A stretch of DNA of 64,000 nt from positions 186,001 through 250,000 of the forward strand of contig NZ_JBEPTM010000005.1 of assembly GCF_040549525.1 (NCBI RefSeq). The letters run 5' to 3'. Both the position numbers and the translations under genes were made by a program. Below, one piece after another: positions 40,673 through 48,632 of this stretch; within the stretch, counting starts at the first letter, position 1; every line of letters begins with the position of its first letter. Below the pieces are notes generated by a model that was given only the letters and a program-made list of their open reading frames with translations, was not told where the DNA came from and made no database searches. The stretch comes from Lacisediminihabitans sp040549525. GTDB lineage: Bacteria > Actinomycetota > Actinomycetes > Actinomycetales > Microbacteriaceae.

Positions 40673-42772
40673 TCACGCGCGCAGGGCGAGCACGAAGGGC
40701 AGCACGGACGCGGCGCCCGCCCGCCGCAGTTCGCGCCCGGCCACCGTGATCGTCCACCGGCTGTCCGACAGGTCGTCCACCAGAAGCACCGGTCCCGCGG
40801 GAAGAGCGAGTCTCGCCGGGGAGAACCTCTCCCAGACTCCCGCGAGTCGATAGGCGCTGTTGCCTCCGGGATCTCCCGAGGGTCCGCCGCCGGTCAGTTC
40901 GAGCGAACCGAGGTAGGGCAACTTTCCCGCTGCGGCGAGAGCCTCAGCCACAGAATCGATGAGCAATGGATGGTGGCGGGAGGGCATGCTGACAACGGCA
41001 AGCGGGCGTTCCTGCCACCCCCAGTCGGCGAGCACTCGCACGCACGCCGCGACCAGCGCCGGGCTCGCTCGGGCGTCGGGCGTCGCCGGCGCGAACAGGT
41101 TTCTGAGCGCCCCGCCCCAGCCGAGGTCGGTGAGTCGGGCCAGCGCCCGCCCCTGCTCGTTGCGCTCCGAAACCGCGATGTTGCCGCGAGCCGTGATGCC
41201 GAGCCGGTCCATGCCGCCGGGCCACTGGGCTCGGGGTTCGAGCACGACACCGACCCGGTCGAGCGAAGCCGTGGCGGCCGCGACGGCATCCGGTTCGATC
41301 CCGGTGGGGTACCAGGCGCCGGCGCAGCGGTCGCATCGTCCACAGGGCACCGCCGTATCGTCATCGAGGGCACGCTGCAGGAACTCCATGCGACATCCGA
41401 GGGTCGTCTCGTAGTCCAGCATCGACTGCTGTTCCGCCGCCCGCGCGGCGGCGATTCGCTCGTAGCGCTCGGAATCGTAGGTCCAGCGGGCACCGGTGGC
41501 CACCCAGCCGCCGGAGACGCGACGTACGGCACCATCGACATCGAGCACCTTGAGCAGCAATTCGAGGGGGGTACGCCGAAGGTCCACCCGGGACTCGATC
41601 GCCGCAGTCGACAGCGGCGAGCTGCCGAGCGCATCGATGACCGCGAGGGCCTTGTGTTCGACGGGCATTGACGAGGTGGCGAAATAGTTCCAGATCGCCT
41701 CATCTTCCGTGCCGGGCAAAAGAAGCACGTCGGCGTTCTCGGTTGCGCGACCCGCCCGGCCGACCTGCTGGTAGTAGGCAACCGGCGAGGACGGAGCACC
41801 GAGGTGGAGGACGAACCCGAGGTCGGGTTTGTCGAAGCCCATCCCGAGCGCGCTGGTGGCGACCAGTGCCTTTACCTCGTTCGACTTGAGGCGCCGCTCG
41901 AGCTGCTCCCGCTCGGCCGTGTCGGTGCGACCGGTGTAGGCATGCACCTCGTGGCCGGCCTCGCGCAGCAGACGGGCCGTGTCCTCCGCCGCCGAGACGG
42001 TGAGGGCGTAGATGATGCCGCTTCCGGGAAGTTGCGAGAGGTGGCTCAGCACCCAGGCCAGCCGGGCTTTCGAATCCGGAAGTCTCAGCACGCCGAGACG
42101 CAGGGAGGCCCGGGCGAGCGGACCCCGGATGGTGGAGACCTCCGAGTCGACCGACCCGGCGGTGTCGCCGAGCTGCTCCGCGACATCCGCCACCACCCGG
42201 CTGTTGGCCGTCGCCGTGGTCGCGAGCACAGGGATTCCTGCCGGAAGCTGAGCGATGAGGTCGCGCAACCGGCGGTAGTCGGGTCGGAAGTCGTGCCCCC
42301 AGTCCGAGATGCAGTGAGCCTCGTCCACCACCAGAAGCCCGGCGCGGGCAATCAGCGTGGGCAATTGCTCGTCGCGGAAGGAGGGATTGTTGAGCCGCTC
42401 GGGGGAGACGAGCAACACATCCACCTCGTCGGACCGCAGGCGCTCGAGCACCTCAGCCCATTCGTGCGCGTTCGAAGAATTGATGGCGACCGCTCTGACC
42501 CCCGCGCGAGCCGCCGCTGCGACCTGATCGCGCATCAGCGCGAGCAGAGGGGAGATCAGAATGGTCGGGCCGGCACCCCGCTGCCGAAGGAGCAGGGTCG
42601 CCACGAAATACACGGCGGATTTGCCCCAGCCGGTGCGCTGCACGACGAGGGCGCGGCGACGACGGTCCACAAGCGTCTCGATCGCTTCGAACTGGCCCTC
42701 ATGGAACACGGCATCATCACGCCCCACGAGGGTGCGCAGGATGGCGAGGGCGGGAGCGCGGCTGTCGGTCAT
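40673..42772 (-). CDS. RecQ helicase with C-terminal phosphoribosyltransferase-like domain
   Basis: 699 residues. Motifs: Walker A RTGWGKS (K51), LVVDEAHCISDWGHDFRPDY (DEAH 150-153), ATTATANSRV, then the RecQ-Ct zinc region with a first Cys in TTLGC and PCGRCDRCAG near 476. The last 45 residues, PAGPVLLVDDLSDSRWTIT then VAGRELRRAGAASVLPF, form the PRPP loop of a phosphoribosyltransferase fold, not the usual HRDC domain. RecQ unwinds DNA at forks and recombination intermediates; the PRTase-like tail may be a DNA-binding or nucleotide-sensing add-on. Start ATG at 42772 is supported by CAAGCT 6 nt upstream. Similar fusions exist in actinobacteria; their role is unclear. Confidence 0.9.
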   Translation of the reverse strand: MTDSRAPALAILRTLVGRDDAVFHEGQFEAIETLVDRRRRALVVQRTGWGKSAVYFVATLLLRQRGAGPTILISPLLALMRDQVAAAARAGVRAVAINSSNAHEWAEVLERLRSDEVDVLLVSPERLNNPSFRDEQLPTLIARAGLLVVDEAHCISDWGHDFRPDYRRLRDLIAQLPAGIPVLATTATANSRVVADVAEQLGDTAGSVDSEVSTIRGPLARASLRLGVLRLPDSKARLAWVLSHLSQLPGSGIIYALTVSAAEDTARLLREAGHEVHAYTGRTDTAEREQLERRLKSNEVKALVATSALGMGFDKPDLGFVLHLGAPSSPVAYYQQVGRAGRATENADVLLLPGTEDEAIWNYFATSSMPVEHKALAVIDALGSSPLSTAAIESRVDLRRTPLELLLKVLDVDGAVRRVSGGWVATGARWTYDSERYERIAAARAAEQQSMLDYETTLGCRMEFLQRALDDDTAVPCGRCDRCAGAWYPTGIEPDAVAAATASLDRVGVVLEPRAQWPGGMDRLGITARGNIAVSERNEQGRALARLTDLGWGGALRNLFAPATPDARASPALVAACVRVLADWGWQERPLAVVSMPSRHHPLLIDSVAEALAAAGKLPYLGSLELTGGGPSGDPGGNSAYRLAGVWERFSPARLALPAGPVLLVDDLSDSRWTITVAGRELRRAGAASVLPFVLALRA

Positions 42773-42801
42773 CGAGCCAGCTTGACAGGCCCGGGTGACA
42801 G

Positions 42802-42818
42802 GGGGGCGCTCGGCCCCC
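42802..42818. repeat. GC hairpin upstream of recQ
   Basis: GGGGGC and GCCCCC around 5 nt, in the 187-bp divergent region between recQ (minus) and the gene at 42960 (plus). A second inverted repeat (GGAGGAG...CTCCTCC) lies at 42855-42876. Possible attenuator or operator; nothing more can be said. Confidence 0.25.
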
Positions 42819-42959
42819 GATACCCCTGCGGAATCAGGGCGTGATCGGCGATGGGGAGGAGGGGCGGCACTCCTCCTCCACCGCCGGAGAGTCGCCTCAC
42901 CGCTCCCCGGATTACCGAGGCAGCTGCCTTCGAGGCCGGCACCGGATCATCCTGAGGCG

Positions 42960-43433
42960 ATGAAACCCCACTACGAAGACACCGTCACTCAGCCCCTCAC
43001 GAGCGATGAGCTCATCCACAGCAGGGTGTCCGACCTCGTCGGCCGCGCGTGCCGACGACAAGTCTGGTTCCTGTTCCTTGACGACGATGAGGTTCAGTTG
43101 CCCCTGATCATCCCGGTCGCCGACCCGCCACTGCTTCCGGATACCGCGACATCTCGACTAGCCGACACCGTCGCCCAGGGGGTCGAACATCTCGGTGCCC
43201 GATCGGTGATCGTCGTTCTCGAACGGTATGCCGGGCCTCAGTTCAGCTCCGCTGACAAGGCGTGGGCGCGCGCCCTCGGCGAGGGCTTCGCCGGGGCGGG
43301 ACTGCCCGTGCGGGCCACCCTCGTCAGCCACAACCGCGGGGTGCGCTGGTTCGCTGCGGACGATTTTCGCTGGGATTCGGCCGCTGAGAAGAGGGACGCG
43401 GGGGCCGCAAGAGACGCCGGAGCCCCGTCGTAA
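42960..43433 (+). CDS. Hypothetical protein
   Basis: 157 residues, not recognised. CATCCT lies 6 nt before the ATG, a weak leaderless signal. Sequence is a single soluble alpha/beta domain: ELIHSRVSDLVGRACRRQVWFLFLDDDEVQLPLIIPV, then SVIVVLERYAGPQFSSADKAWARALGEGFAGAG, and RATLVSHNRGVRWFAADDFRW. The tail is Ala/Asp-rich. It may be related to actinobacterial proteins of DUF4192-like type in its early part only loosely; I would not assign a family. Confidence 0.6.
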   Translation: MKPHYEDTVTQPLTSDELIHSRVSDLVGRACRRQVWFLFLDDDEVQLPLIIPVADPPLLPDTATSRLADTVAQGVEHLGARSVIVVLERYAGPQFSSADKAWARALGEGFAGAGLPVRATLVSHNRGVRWFAADDFRWDSAAEKRDAGAARDAGAPS

Positions 43434-43520
43434 GAGTTTCCCCGTACGGGCGCGCGGGTCATGACACAGTCCGCGGTGTCGGAACAGTCCGCGGTGCCGG
43501 TGCGGCCCGCTCGCGTGCGA

Positions 43521-44024
43521 TTACTGGGCGGTGGGGAGGGATGCCTCGATGAGATTCACGATCTCCGGGGCATCCGGTTCCGTCGTCGGGCGGAAGCGGT
43601 GGACTTCGCCGTCCCGAGTGATCACGAACTTCTCGAAGTTCCACTTCACCTTGCCCGCCTTACCCGCAGAGTCGGAACTCTTCGTCAACTCGGCGTACAG
43701 CGGGTGAGCATTCTTGCCGTTCACACGGGTCTTCTCGAACATCGGAAAGGTCACTCCCCACGTGGTGGAGCAATATTCCTTGATCGCATCCTCGGTGCCG
43801 AGCTCCTGCAAGAACTGGTTGCTCGGGAAGCCGAGCACGCTGAAACCCCGTTCGCCGTAGGTCTTCTGAAGATCTTCGAGTTTCTTGTACTGGGGGGCGA
43901 GCCCGCATCGCGACGCGACGTTCACCACGAGATAGACCTTATCTCCGAGATCGGACAGGGTGGTCGTGCTCCCATCGATCGTGGTGAGCGGGATGGTTCC
44001 GAGGGCGCTGTCGCTGAGGGTCAT
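43521..44024 (-). CDS. Glutathione peroxidase-like protein
   Basis: 167-residue thioredoxin-fold peroxidase. Peroxidatic Cys C40 sits in NVASRCGLAPQYKKLE; the WNFEKFVI motif and QFLQELGTEDAIKEYC (C85) are as in non-selenocysteine GPx. In GFPSNQF the Ser (S68) replaces the Cys found in many relatives, so the resolving thiol is likely C85 or an external thiol. It reduces H2O2 or lipid peroxides with thioredoxin-type donors. TAGGTT lies 8 nt before the ATG. Cytosolic, stand-alone. Confidence 0.93.
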   Translation of the reverse strand: MTLSDSALGTIPLTTIDGSTTTLSDLGDKVYLVVNVASRCGLAPQYKKLEDLQKTYGERGFSVLGFPSNQFLQELGTEDAIKEYCSTTWGVTFPMFEKTRVNGKNAHPLYAELTKSSDSAGKAGKVKWNFEKFVITRDGEVHRFRPTTEPDAPEIVNLIEASLPTAQ

Positions 44025-44032
44025 AACTGAGC

Positions 44033-44038
44033 AACCTA
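44033..44038 (-). promoter_or_regulatory. -10 box for the glutathione peroxidase gene
   Basis: TAGGTT on the minus strand, 8 nt before the ATG at 44024. Confidence 0.4.
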
Positions 44039-44240
44039 TCGGCCCGAGCAGGGTATTCCCCTCGCGCGAAGCTGGGAATGGGGTGAGGGATTGGTCCGCG
44101 GCACCTGCAGAGGCGACCGCCCAGCGCTCCCCAAGGGTCCCTTCACGCCGATCCCAGCCAGCTTTCGCTATCGTCGTGAAGTGGTGCGCTCCTGATGAGC
44201 GTCCCTCTTCCGACACGAACGTCCCAACGGAAAGCGCGTC

Positions 44241-45161
44241 ATGCCCGACAGTCCGATCTCCGCCACCCCCTACGAGGTGCTCGGCGTGAGTTCGACGGCG
44301 AGCCAGGACGACCTGCGCCGCGCCTACCGCCGTCTGATGCGGGAGACCCATCCCGACACCGGGGGCGACGCCGCGCGCTTCACCGCCGTGCAGGTCGCCT
44401 GGGAGCGCGTCGGCGACCCGGATGACCGAGCGGCCTATGACCGCGGACGTCCCGCCACGAGAGACGACGAGACTCCGTTCACCTGGGCTCCGCAGGCGAG
44501 GCCCAAACAGGCCGACACGCGCCCGCGGGCGCGCTCCTACGGACATCCGGGCGGCTGGAGACGCGAACGCTACCTGGTGCTGATGCGCGAATGGGTCGGC
44601 CGCGGGGAGCCGCTGGACGACCCCTACGACCCCGCCCTGGTGAGATCGGCGCCCATGGACCTCCGCCATCTGCTCGCGGATGCCCTCGCCGAGGAAGCCA
44701 CCGCTCGCACCCTTGCCGAGCTCGGCATCGGCTTCACCGTGTGGCATGACGTGAGCGCCGGGGCGCCAGAAGAGAAGATCGACCACGTCGTGCTCGGCCC
44801 GACCGGACTGTTCGCGATACTTTCCGAGGACTACGGCGAGCCGGTGAAGAGTCGCCGTGGCGAACTCCTGGGCAAGCCGCTCGGCGAGGCACGACCGATG
44901 CACGACCTCGGAGCGCGCGCCAAGATCGTGTCCCGGGAGACCCGGGTGAAGTTCACCGCCCTGCTCATCGTGCTTCCCGACGATGCCCTCGACGAGTCCT
45001 TCACTGTGCTCGGCACCATCCGCGGCGCCACGACGGTGATCGCGCGCCAATCGATGCTCCCGGCGCTTCTGCGCGACGGAGTCCCAGGCGCGCGACTGAT
45101 CGGGGGCAACGAGCTCTTCGACGTGCGCACGCGACTGCAGGCCGGCATCCGCTTCGTCTGA
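44241..45161 (+). CDS. J-domain protein with NERD-like C-terminal region
   Basis: 306 residues. An N-terminal J domain (about 8-70) carries the HPD motif H37-P38-D39 in RETHPDTGGD, which activates Hsp70 ATPase. After a Pro/Arg-rich linker, the C-terminal half (about 145-300) resembles the NERD nuclease-related domain: GIGFTVWHDVSAGAPEEKIDHVVLGPTGLFAI contains the Asp-His-Val-Val core. So it appears to couple a DnaK-contacting J domain to a nuclease-like module. It is not DnaJ itself: there is no Gly/Phe region or zinc fingers. GGAAA 7-8 nt upstream supports the ATG. Confidence 0.75.
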   Translation: MPDSPISATPYEVLGVSSTASQDDLRRAYRRLMRETHPDTGGDAARFTAVQVAWERVGDPDDRAAYDRGRPATRDDETPFTWAPQARPKQADTRPRARSYGHPGGWRRERYLVLMREWVGRGEPLDDPYDPALVRSAPMDLRHLLADALAEEATARTLAELGIGFTVWHDVSAGAPEEKIDHVVLGPTGLFAILSEDYGEPVKSRRGELLGKPLGEARPMHDLGARAKIVSRETRVKFTALLIVLPDDALDESFTVLGTIRGATTVIARQSMLPALLRDGVPGARLIGGNELFDVRTRLQAGIRFV

Positions 45162-45190
45162 TCGAGGCACCCGTCACCGGTGCGAAGTGG

Positions 45191-45913
45191 TCACCCGGTG
45201 GGAAGGGCCGCATATATTCGCGCGAATACCTGGATCCCCACCACGATGACCACCGCGCTGAGTACCAGGGAGATTGCGCAGTAACACCAGAGCGGGGCGG
45301 ATCCGCGTCCGGATTGCCGTCGAACGAAGACGGTGCGAGCGATGAGGTAGCCGAGCGGGCCGAGGAGCAACCACCACCGACTGGGGAGGCGGTTGTAGCC
45401 GAGGGCCTCGAGAGTGATGCGATCCCGGGTGGCCGCGCCGATCGTCCACAGAAGAGGCAACAGGGCGATCGGGAGGGACCACAACCACGCCCCCGGCACG
45501 ACGGTGCTCGCGAACACCGCCCCGACACCGCTGACCACTCCGACCAGCGGGGTGGCGCTGAGCGCCCAAGCCCCGCCGGTGTTCCAGCTGCTTGGACCGG
45601 TCATCGCCGCCGTGGTGGCCGCGGGGACGGCGGATCGTCTCTGTTCGGCCGGGGTCTCCGCGAAGAGGGAAAAGGGCGGTGTGACGGGCTGGGCGGGCAC
45701 GAACGACCCGGGATGCGGCACCGGAGTCGATCCGTGAACCAGCGCGATGTTGCCGAGCACCGTGCCGGGGCGCGGGATATCCGCGGGATGCATCGCGGGG
45801 CTCGGCGCCACGTGTGCCGTCCACTCCGCCCCGCTCCACCAGCGAAGGTCGCTCAGTCCGACCGGATCGGCGAACCAACCCGGAGGAGCGACCACGAGCC
45901 CGTCGTCATCCAC
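45191..45913 (-). CDS. DUF2510 membrane protein (short form)
   Basis: 240 residues. The first 35 residues, VVAPPGWFADPVGLSDLRWWSGAEWTAH, form the DUF2510 motif, a short module with conserved Trp residues found on many actinobacterial membrane proteins. Then a Pro-rich linker and four hydrophobic segments in the C-terminal half (from about 115). Function unknown. It starts 35 bp after the longer DUF2510 gene ends; both are on the minus strand, so they likely form an operon. Confidence 0.8.
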   Translation of the reverse strand: MDDDGLVVAPPGWFADPVGLSDLRWWSGAEWTAHVAPSPAMHPADIPRPGTVLGNIALVHGSTPVPHPGSFVPAQPVTPPFSLFAETPAEQRRSAVPAATTAAMTGPSSWNTGGAWALSATPLVGVVSGVGAVFASTVVPGAWLWSLPIALLPLLWTIGAATRDRITLEALGYNRLPSRWWLLLGPLGYLIARTVFVRRQSGRGSAPLWCYCAISLVLSAVVIVVGIQVFARIYAALPTG

Positions 45914-45948
45914 GACGGTTCACCACCCCGTACCTCTTTCGGGCACGC

Positions 45949-47574
45949 TCAGCTGGCCGGCGCTTCGCTCACGAGAGCGAAGGCGGAATTCGGCAATGTG
46001 GAGTCGATGACCACAGCGAGATTCATCTTCACCGAATCGATGCTGCCGACACACGTGACGGTGGTTCCGTCGAGGGTGTCCGGGATCGGCGGACAGCTGA
46101 TCGAGGAGAACGTGAGGTTCTTCGCCAGGGTCTGGCGGGTGAGCTCGGCGGCCATTCCCGTCGGGGTCAGCTCTGCGGCGCGCTGGGCATCGGTGATCGG
46201 ACCGCTGACGACGGCCACCGGCGCGGAGTCGGCGGCAGGGGTGAGTGGCGCAAGAGCGAATACCGCCGGAAACTGCAGGAGCACGAAGGAGTACGCCGCG
46301 GTCTGGAGCAGCAGCCAGAGCAGAAGGGGCAACACTCCCGCAGCCCCCACACGGATGGCCCGCACCAGGAGGTAGACGGGAGGGATGAGAGCGAGGACCA
46401 CAGAGGCCGGGCGCTCGAAGCCGCGCGAGCGGAGCACGCGACGATCGGCGAAGGCGAAGACCAGATACAGGAGCAACGGGGCGGCGAGCACCGTATAGCG
46501 CACCAGGGGGTCACCCCCGAGATCCAGCCAGACGAGCACGCACCAGACAAGGGCGACGTGGAGGATGGGCAGAAGCACGAAGAGCCAGACGGCCGCCGTG
46601 TTCGACCGCGTCGGCTTGGCGAGAGTCGGCACGATGGTCGGCACCACGGGCATTACGAACGCGGAGGTCATGACGACGGGCTCCGCCCCACCCGTTGCGG
46701 CGGCGGTGGCGAAGGGATCTGGCGGGAGAAGGAATCCCAGGGGTGCGGCGGAGAACGACGGCGCGGCCGATTCGGCCACGCCCGCAGGGGGCACCTCGGC
46801 GCGCATTGTCGGAGTGGGCTGTACCGCCACCGCAACGGGGACGGATGCCGCGGGCACCCGGGGCGCAGCGGCGGCGATCCAGGGGCGCGCGACCGAGGAG
46901 TCGGACACGGGAGTCGTGCCGAGGAAGGCGGTTGCGTCGACGGTCGCCGACTCCGCCGATTCCCGCTCGGCGGGGGACGACGCAAAGAGAGCATCGAAGG
47001 GCGAGGGCGCTGCAGCTTCGGTGGGGACGCCTGCGCCGAATGCCGCAGGCGACTGAGGCGCAGCCTCTGGAGCGGGGCCGGGAACACCGGCGACCTCCGC
47101 GGCGGGAACCGGAACGGGGGCGGCCTGCGCGGCATCCGTCGGAACCGGGCCCGTGGTGAGCGGTCCGACGAGCTCGCGGAGCTGTCGGCGACTGAGGGGC
47201 GCAGCGGAGGCATCCGCCGGCGCAGCGGGGGGAGTCACCGGCACCACGGGCGGGACCACAGTCGCCGGGTCCGCGGTGGCGGGCACACCGATGCCTTCGG
47301 CGGTCATCGAATCGCCGGCGCTGGTCGATTCGGCATTGCCGGGTTCCGTGGGAGCTTCGGCACTCAATTCCGCCGTCCACGCGGTGCCATCCCACCAGCG
47401 AGACAGGGCCGAGCCCATGGGGTCGGCGTACCATCCGGGGGCGATCTCGGATATCGCCGAAGCGACCGTGTCTTCTCGCTGCCCGGTGGGCACCTTCCCC
47501 ACTCCGTGAAGCGCGCTTCTTCGAGACGGCGCAGCGGGCTGCGCCTCGGTATCCGATTGCAGAGTGAGTGACAC
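45949..47574 (-). CDS. DUF2510 membrane protein (long form)
   Basis: 541 residues. An N-terminal DUF2510 module (EIAPGWYADPMGSALSRWWDG, about 43-70), a very long Ala/Pro/Val-rich low-complexity linker (about 75-310), then several transmembrane helices (about 325-440), and a C-terminal extracellular-looking domain with two Cys (SISCPPIPDTLDGTTVTCVG) similar in layout to DUF4333, which is a mycobacterial/actinobacterial outside domain. GGGGGA 6 nt before the GTG at 47574. Function unknown; repetitive linker may span the wall layer. Confidence 0.8.
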   Translation of the reverse strand: MSLTLQSDTEAQPAAPSRRSALHGVGKVPTGQREDTVASAISEIAPGWYADPMGSALSRWWDGTAWTAELSAEAPTEPGNAESTSAGDSMTAEGIGVPATADPATVVPPVVPVTPPAAPADASAAPLSRRQLRELVGPLTTGPVPTDAAQAAPVPVPAAEVAGVPGPAPEAAPQSPAAFGAGVPTEAAAPSPFDALFASSPAERESAESATVDATAFLGTTPVSDSSVARPWIAAAAPRVPAASVPVAVAVQPTPTMRAEVPPAGVAESAAPSFSAAPLGFLLPPDPFATAAATGGAEPVVMTSAFVMPVVPTIVPTLAKPTRSNTAAVWLFVLLPILHVALVWCVLVWLDLGGDPLVRYTVLAAPLLLYLVFAFADRRVLRSRGFERPASVVLALIPPVYLLVRAIRVGAAGVLPLLLWLLLQTAAYSFVLLQFPAVFALAPLTPAADSAPVAVVSGPITDAQRAAELTPTGMAAELTRQTLAKNLTFSSISCPPIPDTLDGTTVTCVGSIDSVKMNLAVVIDSTLPNSAFALVSEAPAS

Positions 47575-47619
47575 GATGATTCCCCCGGGTAGACCCGCCT
47601 GGACTGGGCAGGCTCTGAT

Positions 47620-47625
47620 TTTATA
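47620..47625 (-). promoter_or_regulatory. AT-rich -10 box for the DUF2510 operon
   Basis: TATAAA on the minus strand, 45 bp before the GTG at 47574; with a real leader and Shine-Dalgarno, unlike most genes here. Confidence 0.4.
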
Positions 47626-47700
47626 AGCGGGGGTCCCGGCGATCTAGGCTGCGATGTACCCCAGTACGCGGGGTTCTGCGCCGTGCAGCCGGGCCACTGG

Positions 47701-47706
47701 TAGGTT
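47701..47706 (+). promoter_or_regulatory. -10 box of a leaderless promoter for the kinase-like gene
   Basis: TAGGTT then 5 nt and the GTG at 47712 (ATG follows at 47715). Confidence 0.45.
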
Positions 47707-47711
47707 GCATC

Positions 47712-48566
47712 GTGATGGTTCCCAACGGCGCGGTGAGGGCGAGAAAGTACCTCGACGATGGCAGGGGCGAGGTCGTCGAGCTGCCCGCCGGCGATGTCAC
47801 GGTCGGGGTCATCCGCATCGGAGAGACGGTGCGCCGGCCTCACCAGGAGCAGTCCTGGGCCGTCGCGACCTACCTTGACCACCTCGCGTCTGTGGGGTTC
47901 ACCATCGACGGCCTGCCCGCGAGTCCCCGTTTTCTGGGGCTCGATCCCGAAGGGCGTGACACGCTGAGCTTCATCCCCGGGGACGTGGCCGGGGCGGAGC
48001 TCGAGCCCTGGGTGCTCACGGATGCGCTGCTCGAATCAGTTGCCCTGCTCGTCACTGCCCTTCACCACGCGTCTGCCGCATTCGAGCCGATCACCGAGCC
48101 GTTTCCACCCCGAGAGATCGCGCAGGATCCGTTCGAGCTGGTGACCCACCTGGATGTGACCCCGCAGAATGTCGTGGTTCGCGACGGTCGCGCGGTCGGG
48201 CTCGTCGACTTCGACCTCGCCGGACCGAGCACCCGGTTCATCGATTCGGTGAACACGGCGATGCACTGGGTGCCGCTCCGCGACCCGGTCGACCTCCCCG
48301 CGTCATCCCGCGGTCTCGACCAGCTCGCTCGCCTGAAGATATTCGCGGATGCCTCGGCCTGGACCACTTCCGAGCGCAGAATGTTTGCCCGTTTCGCGGC
48401 CGGTCGCGCCGCCCTGAGCTGGCGGCGGATGAGGCTGCGCGCCGAGTCGGGCGGAGGCTGGGCCCGCATGTGGCAGGAGGGCGTCGGCGACGTGATCGAG
48501 CGTCGGCGACTCTGGTTGCTCGATCGGGAAACCGCGATTGGGCGCGCGTTGCTGTCACCGGGGTGA
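47712..48566 (+). CDS. Phosphotransferase (aminoglycoside/choline kinase-like) family protein
   Basis: 284 residues with a kinase-like fold: the catalytic loop HLDVTPQNVV (H-x-D-x4-N) and the metal-binding D in GLVDFDLAGPSTRF. The APH family phosphorylates aminoglycosides, homoserine, choline or sugars; nothing indicates the substrate, and an antibiotic resistance role is not supported. It starts leaderlessly from TAGGTT at 47701, and GTG (47712) and ATG (47715) are equally possible. It ends before an inverted repeat that precedes the large nuclease-helicase gene. Confidence 0.8.
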   Translation: MMVPNGAVRARKYLDDGRGEVVELPAGDVTVGVIRIGETVRRPHQEQSWAVATYLDHLASVGFTIDGLPASPRFLGLDPEGRDTLSFIPGDVAGAELEPWVLTDALLESVALLVTALHHASAAFEPITEPFPPREIAQDPFELVTHLDVTPQNVVVRDGRAVGLVDFDLAGPSTRFIDSVNTAMHWVPLRDPVDLPASSRGLDQLARLKIFADASAWTTSERRMFARFAAGRAALSWRRMRLRAESGGGWARMWQEGVGDVIERRRLWLLDRETAIGRALLSPG

Positions 48567-48590
48567 GGCACACTGGTGAAGTTCCGACCC

Positions 48591-48608
48591 GGTCACCGCA
48601 GGGTGACC
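48591..48608. promoter_or_regulatory. Inverted repeat upstream of the nuclease-helicase gene
   Basis: GGTCACC and GGTGACC with a 4-nt spacer, 25 bp after the kinase-like gene stop and 25 bp before the next start. Could be a terminator stem or an operator. Confidence 0.3.
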
Positions 48609-48632
48609 CCATGCTGATCCGGAGGACACGGA

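Noticed and set aside
43521..45170. Glutathione peroxidase with a 380-residue N-terminal extension
   Set aside because: The extension is antisense to the J-domain gene; the conserved GPx begins at 44024.
46668..47213. Plus- and minus-strand Arg/Ser/Pro-rich frames over the DUF2510 linker
   Set aside because: They are alternative frames of the Ala/Pro-rich linker of the long DUF2510 protein.
47712..48566. Aminoglycoside resistance gene
   Set aside because: Only the general kinase fold is visible; residues specific to known resistance enzymes are not recognisable and there is no mobile-element context.
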